Of a DNA stretch of 64,000 nucleotides, positions 44,319-51,968 are shown in pieces. Each line of letters opens with the position of its first letter. The first letter of the stretch is position 1. Under the pieces are notes generated by a model. It had not been told where the DNA came from. It searched no databases and saw only the letters and a program-made list of their open reading frames with translations. Source of the DNA: Thermococcus celericrescens (lineage in GTDB: Archaea > Methanobacteriota_B > Thermococci > Thermococcales > Thermococcaceae); assembly GCF_001484195.1 (NCBI RefSeq), contig NZ_LLYW01000018.1, positions 1-64,000 on the forward strand, in the 5' to 3' direction. The position numbers and the translations under genes were made by a program.

Positions 44319-45302
44319 TCAATCAACCTCCCTCAAAAACCTCTCAATCTCCTTCAGGATCAGCTTTATAGCCTCGTCGAGGTTCTTCCTTCCGTTCGCC
44401 CCGGCGGCGCCGGCATGGCCGCCGCCCGAGCCGTCTATGGTCGGCCCGACCTTCTCCATTATCTTTCCGAGGTGCAGGCCCTTCTTCACGAGGCTCTCCT
44501 TTGCTCTCGCTGAAATCCTCACTCCCTTTTTCTCGCTTCCCACAACGGCTATGTCCGCGCCGAGGTTCAGGAACGTCTTGCAGGCGAGGGACTCGTAGGC
44601 GGAAACCCTGGAGACCGCTATGATGTACTTCCTGAACTTTTTGATTTCGAGCCTCTGGCAGGCCTTGAGCATCGCCATCCTCTTCGCCTGGTCGATGTTC
44701 TCGTCGCTTACGGGGGCAACCATCTGGAATATCTCCCCGAGTTGAAGCGGGAAGCGCTCTAGCATCTCGGAGACTGCCCTGAAAGTCCTTGCGTTGGCGA
44801 AGCGGAAGTTGGCGGTGTCCGTGACTATTCCCGCCAGGAGGGCCCTGACGGCGGTCTCGTCGTAGAAGCCGAGGTATTTGAACAGCTCCCACACGATCTC
44901 CGCCGTAGAAGTCCTGGAGGAATCGACCACTGCAATGTCCGCCCTTATCGGGTTCTCCTTCTCGACGTGGTGGTCTATCACGATGACCGCCTTTCCCATT
45001 GGGATCTCGATCGGCTCAAGCTGCTCTATGGAGGATGTGTCAAAAATCATGACCACATCTTCTTCGACGAGGGGGTCCTTCTCAACGGGGACCGGAGAGA
45101 GCGTCAAAAGTCTCTTCGCGTAGGAAGAAACGCTCTGGGCGACGCCTATCCTCACCTTTTCAATCCCTATTGATTTGAGATAGATGGCGAACGCTATCGC
45201 CGAGCCGAGGGAATCGGGGTCGGCGTTGTGGTGGCAGAGGAGAATGAAGGATTTTTCCTTTGAGCGCTCAAGGAAGCGTTTGAGCTTGATTTTACCCTTC
45301 AT
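44319..45302 (-). CDS. DHH-family phosphoesterase (NrnA/RecJ-like)
   Basis: Phosphodiesterase of 327 residues. DHH domain motifs: HNADPDSLGS (25-34), FDTS (87-90) and the DHH signature at 110-112; DHHA1 substrate domain: GSGGGHAGAAG near 292. Members hydrolyse short oligonucleotides or cyclic dinucleotides. Its ATG overlaps the stop of the HEPN gene (ATGA), and it normally belongs to the translation/prefoldin cluster. The coupling to HEPN and MNT genes is a feature worth noting. Confidence 0.9.
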   Translation of the reverse strand: MKGKIKLKRFLERSKEKSFILLCHHNADPDSLGSAIAFAIYLKSIGIEKVRIGVAQSVSSYAKRLLTLSPVPVEKDPLVEEDVVMIFDTSSIEQLEPIEIPMGKAVIVIDHHVEKENPIRADIAVVDSSRTSTAEIVWELFKYLGFYDETAVRALLAGIVTDTANFRFANARTFRAVSEMLERFPLQLGEIFQMVAPVSDENIDQAKRMAMLKACQRLEIKKFRKYIIAVSRVSAYESLACKTFLNLGADIAVVGSEKKGVRISARAKESLVKKGLHLGKIMEKVGPTIDGSGGGHAGAAGANGRKNLDEAIKLILKEIERFLREVD

Positions 45303-45685
45303 TTCATTTCCTCCAGTGCCTTCTCTATCCTCCCTACGAATCTCCTGGCGTCTTCTACAAGTTCCTCAGCCTCGTCTTTATTGGGCCTGAAAGTGGCGTC
45401 ATAGTCCGCGCGCTCCCTTAGAGTTTCCGCGAGGCTGAGTGCTTTGGCATAGTACGCCTCTATAGTGCCCTCATTAACGAATTCAAGCCCAAATTTTGCG
45501 ATAACTCCCCGGTGGCTCTTTGTTATGATGCCTTTAGCCCTTAGGAGTGCACTCGCCGCGTAGAACATGGCATAATATGCCCTGCTCATGGCATCTCGGT
45601 AAAAGCCGTTCTCAAGTAAAATTTCGGCCGCGTTTAGAGACTCGTGGGCGTTGCCGAGAAGGAGTTCTATCTCCCTTTCACCCAA
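45299..45685 (-). CDS. HEPN-domain protein (UPF0332 type)
   Basis: A 128-residue all-helical HEPN protein, partner of the adjacent minimal nucleotidyltransferase. Typical features are ESLNAAEILLENGFYRDAMSRAYYAMFYAASALL in plan and a C-terminal RADYDATF segment. I do not see the R-x4-6-H ribonuclease motif of toxic HEPN proteins. TTG 45685 is chosen as start: GGGAGGG lies about 8 bases upstream, and it overlaps the MNT stop by 8 bases. Longer starts would run deep into the MNT gene. Its stop overlaps the DHH start. Confidence 0.8.
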   Translation of the reverse strand: MGEREIELLLGNAHESLNAAEILLENGFYRDAMSRAYYAMFYAASALLRAKGIITKSHRGVIAKFGLEFVNEGTIEAYYAKALSLAETLRERADYDATFRPNKDEAEELVEDARRFVGRIEKALEEMK

Positions 45686-45998
45686 GTGATATTCCCTCCC
45701 GCTTGATGTTTGTGTAAAATGCAGTTTCGATTCTCCGCATGAACTCGAACTCGTCAATGCTTATCGCCTTAGCCGAGATGTAGACTCCATACTTGAGCAG
45801 GTACTCGACAACTACGTCTGAGATCCTCTTCTGGGCATCCCAGGGATCCCCATCCACGATCACTAGAATGTCAATGTCGCTGTCAGGTTGATAATCTCCC
45901 CTGGCGACGGAACCGAAGAGTATCATGTCCTTGACGGACTCTCCGAGGAGCCTTTTGACATCATGAGCAAACCTTCTCGCGATCTCTCTGTACTCCAT
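45678..45998 (-). CDS. MNT-type minimal nucleotidyltransferase
   Basis: A 106-residue nucleotidyltransferase of the DNA polymerase beta superfamily. GSVARGD (29-35) and PDSDIDILV (38-46) supply the catalytic Gly-Ser loop and the Asp pair. MNT proteins pair with HEPN proteins as toxin-antitoxin modules, in studied cases adenylylating the HEPN partner. It overlaps the HEPN gene and sits between the DUF3194 and DHH genes of the conserved translation cluster. Confidence 0.88.
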   Translation of the reverse strand: MEYREIARRFAHDVKRLLGESVKDMILFGSVARGDYQPDSDIDILVIVDGDPWDAQKRISDVVVEYLLKYGVYISAKAISIDEFEFMRRIETAFYTNIKREGISLG

Positions 45999-46031
45999 AG
46001 TCTCACCAGGTTGTAATAAGCGTTGACTGAT

Positions 46032-46352
46032 TTAACCCTTTCCCGCGATCTCCCTCAGCTTTCTCTCAACGGTTTCATAGGCCTCCTCCACGGCCTCGTC
46101 TATTAGCTCCTCAACATCTACCTTCACGAATATCGGGACCTCGAGGTAGACCTCGACTTCGAGGTCGAGGGTATCTTCCCTGTTTATTCTCATCGTCACC
46201 TCGATGTCCTTGACGTCGCTTCTGTTGAGAACATCGAAGACGTGCTTTATTATCGTCTCCTGGGCGAGCTCGCCGACCTCTATAAGTTCCTCCTCGCTCA
46301 GTTCCGGAAGTCCAATGTGGATGACCCTCTTTCCACTGCTTCCCTCGTCCAT
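46032..46352 (-). CDS. DUF3194 family protein
   Basis: A 106-residue acidic protein with ELSEEELIEVGELAQETIIKHVF and a C-terminal strand-rich half (DLEVEVYLEVPIFVKVDVEEL). It matches the DUF3194 family found downstream of prefoldin beta in Thermococcales. ATG 46352 follows GGGAGCGAG. Function unknown; context suggests a link with translation or protein folding. Confidence 0.82.
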   Translation of the reverse strand: MDEGSSGKRVIHIGLPELSEEELIEVGELAQETIIKHVFDVLNRSDVKDIEVTMRINREDTLDLEVEVYLEVPIFVKVDVEELIDEAVEEAYETVERKLREIAGKG

Positions 46353-46389
46353 CTCGCTCCCTCCGTGATGGCAATTAAAGAAAAGGGAA

Positions 46390-46743
46390 TCAGCCGGCCG
46401 TGGGCGGCCTGAGTGCGCTCTGGATCTGGGCAGTGAGCTCCTTGAGTTTCTCGTTGAGCTTCTTCTCCTGCCTCTCAAGGGCACTGAGGCGAACCTCAAG
46501 GGTCTCGACCTTCTCCTTCAGCTCCTCGACGGCCTTGACCTTGTCGGTCTTGACGATGAGGGTTCCGACGGTCTTGTAGATGGTGGTCCCGTTCTCGACC
46601 TTCTCAAGCTCTTCTAAAGCTTTCTTTGCCTCGGTGAGCTCGAGCTGAACCTTTTGCTTCTGCTGGATAACGAGCTGGAGCTGCTGCTGGTAGCTCTCAA
46701 GCTGGCCGAGCATGGCCTGAACCTGGGGCGGAATGTTCTGCAT
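46390..46743 (-). CDS. pfdB: Prefoldin subunit beta
   Basis: Chaperone subunit of 117 residues. Two long coiled-coil arms rich in Gln, Lys, Leu and Glu flank the central beta hairpin (NGTTIYKTVGTLIV, residues 54-67). The alpha2beta4 complex captures unfolded proteins and passes them to the thermosome. ATG 46743 (MQNIPPQ) is the family start; two further upstream codons in frame are less likely. Part of the L37Ae-RpoP-Brix-Pcc1-PfdB cluster. Confidence 0.93.
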   Translation of the reverse strand: MQNIPPQVQAMLGQLESYQQQLQLVIQQKQKVQLELTEAKKALEELEKVENGTTIYKTVGTLIVKTDKVKAVEELKEKVETLEVRLSALERQEKKLNEKLKELTAQIQSALRPPTAG

Positions 46744-46806
46744 GACACACACCTCCGTAATCGCGATGCCGGGTTAGAATAAGAGGCGGGCTTTAAATAG
46801 TTTAGG

Positions 46807-47064
46807 CTAAACCTCAAGAGAGTCCATGGCAACCTTAATCCATCTCAGATAAGAGTTCAGCGTTCCCCTCAGGGCGGAGTTGTCCCGGGCGAGGAACCTG
46901 ATTATCACCCTGTTCCCCTCGCGGAGGAACTCTATCCTGCTCCTCCGATATGGTACGCTCTCGTGCTCGTACAGAACGCTCTCGTAAACTATTCTCGCAG
47001 TCTCCTCATCGGGAAAGGAGAGTTCTATCACTCCCTCGATTGGCCATTCCTTTTCTTCAGCCAC
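46807..47064 (-). CDS. KEOPS complex subunit Pcc1
   Basis: An 85-residue protein starting at GTG 47064 (VAEEKEWPIEG). The Pcc1 fold is recognised from ARIVYESVLYEHESVPYRRS and LARDNSALRGTLNSYLRWIKV. Pcc1 is the dimerisation subunit of KEOPS, which makes the t6A modification at tRNA position 37. An ATG at 47085 is an alternative start but overlaps the Brix gene more and leaves less room for a ribosome binding site. Overlaps the 3' end of the Brix gene. Confidence 0.88.
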   Translation of the reverse strand: MAEEKEWPIEGVIELSFPDEETARIVYESVLYEHESVPYRRSRIEFLREGNRVIIRFLARDNSALRGTLNSYLRWIKVAMDSLEV

Positions 47065-47667
47065 GCCGCTTCCTTGTAGTCCCATCTCCTTCCGTCCTCC
47101 ATGATCCATATCTTGACGCTTATGAGCGGACCGACGGGATTTTCCTTATCGACATCGAAGCGGTAGAAGTTGATCGCCATCCCGCGCGGGTGCCTCTCGA
47201 TGACGCTCAGCACGTCGGTGTTGTACTTATCGGCAATCCCGAGGAGGGAGCGCTCGCGCCTCGGGATGAAGGTTCCCCCCCGTCAGCTCGGCGAAGGCCT
47301 GGGCGAACGCCACATGATCAGGCCCGACGCGCTTTGCTGTGGTCACAACAAGCGGCATCTCCTCGCGGATGGGCCTTATGTCTCTAAAACCAATCTCGCG
47401 CTGGAGCTTTATGCCGTGAAGGTAGAGGTAGCCGAGGTAGCCCCAGTCCTCGGGGTCGACCTTGATGAAGGTCATCTTGAGCGGGTTCCCCTTCCAGACG
47501 TTGACTATCAAGAGCCTCTCGTAGTTCCTGTCGTAGGCCTCCATGAGCAGGTCCTGGACCGTCTTCTTTCCCCTGGTCAGGTAGAGCGAGTTGGGGAAGA
47601 CCTTTTCTAGGTCGTGACCGAAGCTCCTCGTCCTCCTCGTCGGTCGGTGGGATGTCGTTATCAGCAT
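47028..47667 (-). pseudogene. Brix/Imp4-type ribosome biogenesis protein, frameshifted
   Basis: Archaeal Brix-domain protein expected to aid rRNA processing and subunit assembly. The N-terminal part (LITTSHRPTRRTRSFGHDL...) reads well to FAELTGG, then leaves frame at a run of seven G (forward-strand C at 47275-47281). With six G the reading continues TFIPRRERSLLGIADKYNTDVLSVIERHPRG to the normal end, about 213 residues. Such a gene is expected to be needed, so a homopolymer sequencing error is the simplest explanation. Start ATG 47667, with ATG 47670 equally possible. Confidence 0.85.
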
Positions 47668-47723
47668 CATAGCCCTCACTCAAAACCCGCTTTGGTTGCT
47701 AAAAAGCTTTCGAAACGAAAGAA

Positions 47724-47873
47724 TCAGATCGCCTTGACGCGCCTGGCCACGCGGGGCCTGGGCTTGTAGAGTATCTTGCTGCCGCAGTAGGGGCAGCGAA
47801 CTTCCCTTGTGTTCTCGAGGTCGAGTTCGACCTCCCTTCCGCATTTTGCACAGCGGTAAACGGCCATCACCAT
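47724..47873 (-). CDS. rpoP: DNA-directed RNA polymerase subunit P (Rpo12)
   Basis: A 49-residue zinc-binding polymerase subunit equivalent to eukaryotic Rpb12. Metal site C-x2-C at YRCAKCG and C-x2-C at VRCPYCG, then a basic tail (KPRPRVARRVKA). ATG 47873 has GGGTGAT five bases upstream; ATG 47867 (MAVYRC) is an alternative. Directly downstream of rpl37Ae. Confidence 0.92.
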   Translation of the reverse strand: MVMAVYRCAKCGREVELDLENTREVRCPYCGSKILYKPRPRVARRVKAI

Positions 47874-47901
47874 CTTTATCACCCGAATAGAAGGAAGGAA
47901 G

Positions 47902-48162
47902 TCAGGCCTTGGAGGCCGTTATGCGCTTGGCGACCTTTCCGGCCGGAGTGGTCGGCAGGTAGGCGCCGCCGGCGAAGGTGGCACCGCACTTCTGGCACTG
48001 CCATATGCCCGTGCTTATCCTCCTGACGGCCTTCCTTCCGCAGACAGGGCAGACGTGCTTCTGCTTCATCTTGGCCTCAACGGCCGCGACCCTTCTCCTG
48101 ATCTTGAGACCGTACCTTGGACCGTACCTTCCGGCTGAACCAACCTTAGTAGTCCTTCCCAT
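47902..48162 (-). CDS. 50S ribosomal protein L37Ae
   Basis: An 86-residue zinc-finger ribosomal protein of the large subunit. [18 protein letters not shown] is the conserved basic N-terminus and the zinc site is C-x2-C (HVCPVCG) plus C-x2-C (WQCQKCG). ATG 48162 is the family start. First gene of the conserved reverse-strand cluster that runs through rpoP, Brix, Pcc1, prefoldin beta and DUF3194. Confidence 0.94.
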   Translation of the reverse strand: MGRTTKVGSAGRYGPRYGLKIRRRVAAVEAKMKQKHVCPVCGRKAVRRISTGIWQCQKCGATFAGGAYLPTTPAGKVAKRITASKA

Positions 48163-48199
48163 GAGCATCACCCCTAATTATCAACGGTTTTCACGACTG

Positions 48200-48960
48200 G
48201 AGAGTGTTTCCGGAGACGTTTTATAAACCTTTGCATAACAAGCTTTGCTGACGCAAAGCTTGACCAAAGAGATTTGGACCATTTAAACTCCAAACCGGGT
48301 GCGTGCACTCCGAGAATTTAAAGCTTTCTGTGGGTTTCCTGTTATGCATGCATACTTCATCTTTGGTTTCTACTTGTGTCTTTGGCGTCCTTTGGACGCC
48401 GTTTGTGTAGCGAAACACTCACAAAAGGAGCGAGTGAGTAAAAACCCTTCAGAACCTGAAGCTTGTAGAAGATGCACCTCATTTTCCGCCATCCGTAAGG
48501 ACGCTTGAACGACAGTGAAAGCGGCGCTGAAGCTTTTGGGAAAAGCTTCACCAAAAGTTTGTGGCTCCACTAAACTTGAACGTGCTTAAGTGTGATTATT
48601 CTAAGTGGAGAACTTTCAACGCGGAATCCATTCGCTTTACAAGCTAAAAGGGAGTTCTCCTCCATTGACGCCCTCCGGGCGTCGGTTTAAAAACGAACTC
48701 CTCTAAAAAGAGCGTGCCTTAACGAATTCCAACATTCTAAGGCTTAAACTCACAACTATAATCACACTTTAGAAACAAGCCCTGAGGAGGAGCCACGAAC
48801 CTTAATCAAACTCAACGGGACTGTCGTCCCGTGCGTTGGAGCTTCGCTCCAACGTCGCGCAGGCGAAGTTTGTAAGGGGGCCATTGGAGATGTCGGCCCC
48901 CTGGGGGTCCCGACGTCATCGCAACCCAATACTCGTCGGGCATTCATTTCTATGCACAAA
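48200..48960. repeat. Gene-free, palindrome-packed intergenic region
   Basis: About 760 bases with no credible gene but many perfect short hairpins: CAAGCTTTGC/GCAAAGCTTG (48239-48262), GGCGTCC/GGACGCC (48384-48400), ACGGGAC/GTCCCGT (48815-48832), CGTTGGAGC/GCTCCAACG (48834-48854), GGGGGCC/GGCCCCC (48876-48901). A long-range pair, AAGTGTGATTAT (48588-48599) with ATAATCACACTT (48758-48769), encloses further nested arms. This could be a chain of small mobile palindromic elements or a large structured RNA. The short reading frames here look like by-products. Confidence 0.55.
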
Positions 48961-49001
48961 ACCTTATAACAGTTGGGCCTACTCACCCATAGGTGCAGAA
49001 C

Positions 49002-49502
49002 ATGGCCGGAACGATAAGCAAGATAATACACTTCCACGACGAGGAGGAGTTCCTCGACGACATGACGGAGATAATGGAGCGCTTCTCATATCTAGCCAGC
49101 AAATACGGCCACAATCCGGTGGAGGGTATTCTCCTGTGGGACTACATAGGCGTTCAGGACGAAGAAGGCGTCAAAATTTTCCGCGTGGGCGAGTTTCCCT
49201 ACTTTGAGGGGGCCCTGAAGGTTGACCTTGAGACTCTGCGCGTCATGGAGCGCTACTTCGACGAGATGGAGAGCAAGTGGGACGAGCTCCGCGTGGAAGA
49301 CATCGCCTACTTCGTGGAAATGCTCAACGACGCCCTGGGCAGGGAGATCGTCTACTACGAAGCCTACGACCTCGGGCTGGACAGGGATACAGCGTACATA
49401 ATCCTCAACATAGCAAACCTTCACTATCTGGAGAGCGTTCTCGATGGGCGGGACAGGGAGATCTTTGAAGAGGCCGTCGAGCTGCTGATGAGGTACGTCT
49501 GA
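49002..49502 (+). CDS. Conserved hypothetical protein
   Basis: A 166-residue soluble, strongly acidic and helical protein (MAGTISKIIHFHDEEEFLDDMTEIMERF). It contains many Tyr, Asp and Glu residues but no motif I can name. ATG 49002 follows ATAGGTG and a TATA-like ACCTTATAAC at about 48960. It is the first gene after the palindrome-rich gap. Confidence 0.7.
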   Translation: MAGTISKIIHFHDEEEFLDDMTEIMERFSYLASKYGHNPVEGILLWDYIGVQDEEGVKIFRVGEFPYFEGALKVDLETLRVMERYFDEMESKWDELRVEDIAYFVEMLNDALGREIVYYEAYDLGLDRDTAYIILNIANLHYLESVLDGRDREIFEEAVELLMRYV

Positions 49503-49565
49503 TTGTTTATCTACCGAATTCAATAATTATTTAATCACATAATCGCTTGGCTGGGGGGTGGGAGC

Positions 49566-49838
49566 GTGCTCTTCAAAAAGAAAGGTGTCTTTACCGAGGA
49601 GGACGCGAGGAAGGTTGTGGAATGGATGGGAGCGCATCCCGAGGAGAGGGAGCTTATCGTAATGGCCGAAGGCGTTACGGACGGGGCAAAGAGGCGCCTC
49701 TGGGACTACACGAGGGGAGTTCAGCTGATGGCAGACATGACCGGCGAGGACAGGAGGGTCAAAGTGGAGATACTCGAGGGTTTCGTGAGCGAGAAGGTTA
49801 AGGGACTCGATGTTGACTCACTTTCCAACTTGGACTAG
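49566..49838 (+). CDS. Conserved small protein
   Basis: A 90-residue soluble protein starting at GTG 49566 after GGGGGGTGGGAGC. Alternating acidic and basic helices (TEEDARKVVEWMGAHPEERELIVMAEG); no family recognised. Its 3' end overlaps the convergent beta-propeller gene by 21 bases. Confidence 0.7.
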   Translation: MLFKKKGVFTEEDARKVVEWMGAHPEERELIVMAEGVTDGAKRRLWDYTRGVQLMADMTGEDRRVKVEILEGFVSEKVKGLDVDSLSNLD

Positions 49839-50966
49839 GTATATTCTGCCGGGTTTTCCTTCCTCTCCATACACCCCGACCAGTAGCTTCCCGCTTCTGT
49901 AGTCTGCAAACGCGTGGGAGATGTGATCCCCCACATATCTCCCCTGAATTTTCCAGATGCCGTTCAGCTTGCCATCACGGATGAGGTAGACCTGCGTCTC
50001 TTCTTTTTCAGTTACAAGATCGACTCTAAGAGCCATCAAATCCTCGCTTCCGCGGAGGAATGTCCAGGGAGTACTTAGTCCCTTCCCCAGCTCATCAAGA
50101 AGGGTTCCGTTGAGGGAGTAAACGGCGATCCCCCTATCATAACCTGCGTATATGTTGCCGTCCCAGAAGGCAACGTCCCAGTAACAGGTGCCGTTGTCTC
50201 TGCTCCAGACAACGGTTCCGTTCTTGATCAAGCTTAACCCCCTTCCACAATCGGCATATGCCAGATATGCCCCGCCGGAGGTTTCAAGGACGTCAAGACT
50301 CCTGGGAGACCCCAATGGAATCTCCACACTCCAGTTGCTCCCATCAAAGCCGTAGTAGAGTACTTTTGAGCCTATTTCCCCGACTGAGAACAGGGAGTCC
50401 GTTAACAGGTATACTCCTCCCGTGGAGACTTTTATCCGCACTACACCCTCTGCAGTCCCGTCGAGTATGGGGTTCCCATCAATGGAGAAAACCTGAAAAA
50501 CGCTTTTTTCGTCGGTAAGTCCAAATGCCACGTACCGGGAATCTTCTGAGAAATCAATGGATGCCCACTGAGGCACCGCTGACCATAACTCGTCCGACAG
50601 GGGGTTTCTCTTCTCCCAGAGCAACGTCCCGTCCTCTCTGTAGAGCATAAACCTCTTCACTGTCATGACCCCGAGGTACCGGCCGTCGGGAGAAACTCGG
50701 GCGTGGATTACGCTGTCCCAGTAGGTACCATCCTCTCCAAAAGTCAGGTTCCACAGCTGAGTCCCGTTTGGGGAGTACACCGAGAGAAAGCCCTCATGAG
50801 TGCCTGGCACCTTGGAAACCACTACGACCCTTCCGTCCGGGAACAATGAGAGTGCTCGGACCCCGTAGGCTTCCAGAAAAGGCTGTTGCTGGACATGATG
50901 CCAGTAGAACCCAGCGGATATTATAGAGCACAGGATAATAATAATGACGATGGCGAGTTTCCGCAT
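49818..50966 (-). CDS. Membrane-anchored extracellular beta-propeller protein
   Basis: A 382-residue protein with one N-terminal hydrophobic anchor (LAIVIIIILCSIISAGFYW) and a repeating WD40/PQQ-like pattern of short strands: FPDGRVVVVSK, SPDGRYLGVMT, SEDSRYVAFGL, with many NGT glycosylation-type sites. So it is probably an extracellular propeller for protein contacts or ligand binding. An internal SIISAG-C-type lipobox is not convincing. No enzyme motif. Confidence 0.72.
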   Translation of the reverse strand: MRKLAIVIIIILCSIISAGFYWHHVQQQPFLEAYGVRALSLFPDGRVVVVSKVPGTHEGFLSVYSPNGTQLWNLTFGEDGTYWDSVIHARVSPDGRYLGVMTVKRFMLYREDGTLLWEKRNPLSDELWSAVPQWASIDFSEDSRYVAFGLTDEKSVFQVFSIDGNPILDGTAEGVVRIKVSTGGVYLLTDSLFSVGEIGSKVLYYGFDGSNWSVEIPLGSPRSLDVLETSGGAYLAYADCGRGLSLIKNGTVVWSRDNGTCYWDVAFWDGNIYAGYDRGIAVYSLNGTLLDELGKGLSTPWTFLRGSEDLMALRVDLVTEKEETQVYLIRDGKLNGIWKIQGRYVGDHISHAFADYRSGKLLVGVYGEEGKPGRIYLVQVGK

Positions 50967-51050
50967 TAAGTCTCACCGATAGTATTAACGTATGGAATCC
51001 TTATAACACTTCTGGCAAACTTTTAAATTGTGCGTGACTAAGGAGGATCC

Positions 51051-51812
51051 ATGAAGCCCGTAATGGCCGAAGTCTTCAACAGCTGGCAGGGCGAGGGAGG
51101 AAGTGTTCCCGGAAGTGCCTTTGGTAGGAGACAAATCTTTGTTCGTTTCGCCGGTTGCGACCTTCATTGCCAGTGGTGTGACTCCCGAGAGTACATAGAC
51201 GCCTCCAAAGTTTCGCGCTGGAGGTACGAGATTGAACCCTTCACCGGAAAGTTTGAGTATAAGCCAAATCCCGCGAGCGTTGAAGATGTTGTCGATGCCA
51301 TTCTCAGGCTTGATACTGGAGACATCCACTCGGTGAGCTACACTGGTGGGGAACCAACCCTTCAAATCAAGCCTCTCAAAGCTCTCATGGGGAAGATGAA
51401 GGAACTCGGCTTCGACAACTTCCTTGAGACCCACGGCGGCCTTCCGGAGCTGGTTAGGGAGGTTGCCGACCTCACAGATTACGCGAGCGTTGACATAAAG
51501 GACGAGACGGCTAGGGCCACGGAGGGCTGGAGGGCTCTGGTTCTCCGCGAGGTCGAGAGCATAAGGATTCTGAAGGAAGCCGGGGCCAGGGTTTACGCCA
51601 AACTCGTCGTTACGTCGGGGACGAAAATCGAGAACGTCCGCTGGTACGCTGAACTGTTGAAGGGTTTGGCTCCACTCGTAATCCAGCCGAGGGAGCCGAT
51701 CGAGATAAGTCAGGAGAGGCTCATGGAGCTCTATCGCGAGGTGGCTCTGATCATGGGCCGGAGGGACGTCGGCCTGAGCTTCCAGGTTCATAAGTACCTC
51801 CACGTGCTTTGA
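51051..51812 (+). CDS. queE: 7-carboxy-7-deazaguanine synthase
   Basis: Radical SAM enzyme of 253 residues that forms the deazapurine ring used for archaeosine in tRNA. The radical cluster motif is C36-x3-C40-x2-C43 (CDLHCQWC), with the SAM-contacting TGGEPTLQ near residue 103. N-terminal EVFNSWQGEGG is diagnostic of QueE. A strong AGGAGGATCC site precedes ATG 51051, with a TATA-like TTATAACAC or CTTTTAAATT upstream. Confidence 0.92.
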   Translation: MKPVMAEVFNSWQGEGGSVPGSAFGRRQIFVRFAGCDLHCQWCDSREYIDASKVSRWRYEIEPFTGKFEYKPNPASVEDVVDAILRLDTGDIHSVSYTGGEPTLQIKPLKALMGKMKELGFDNFLETHGGLPELVREVADLTDYASVDIKDETARATEGWRALVLREVESIRILKEAGARVYAKLVVTSGTKIENVRWYAELLKGLAPLVIQPREPIEISQERLMELYREVALIMGRRDVGLSFQVHKYLHVL

Positions 51813-51844
51813 GAGGGTTTTTAAGGGCCCGTCATAACTTTTTC

Positions 51845-51903
51845 CGGCGATGATGACATTGGCCTTTGGGGTGAACGATGCCCGGGATCGACGGCCTGAG
51901 CCG
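51845..51903 (+). ncRNA. C/D box guide sRNA candidate
   Basis: Box C GATGATGA (51849-51856) and box D CTGA (51896-51899) are flanked by a perfect 4-bp terminal stem, CGGC (51845-51848) with GCCG (51900-51903). A weak C' candidate (GTGAACGA) lies near 51871. The roughly 60-base length is normal for archaeal methylation guides. A TATA-like GGTTTTTAAGG about 26 bases upstream fits independent transcription. It lies between queE and the RuvBL gene. The target was not determined. Confidence 0.6.
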
Positions 51904-51968
51904 TGCCGTCAAATTTTTAAATCTCCCTTCTTTTAGTAACCCCCGGAAAGATTAAAGGGGGTGGTGTC

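Noticed and set aside
48357..48570. 65-66 codon reverse-strand frames in the palindrome-rich gap
   Set aside because: They run through hairpin arms, have no ribosome binding site and no conserved protein pattern.
51844..51968. Short protein gene between queE and the RuvBL gene
   Set aside because: No frame of useful length; C/D box structure explains the conserved-looking bases.
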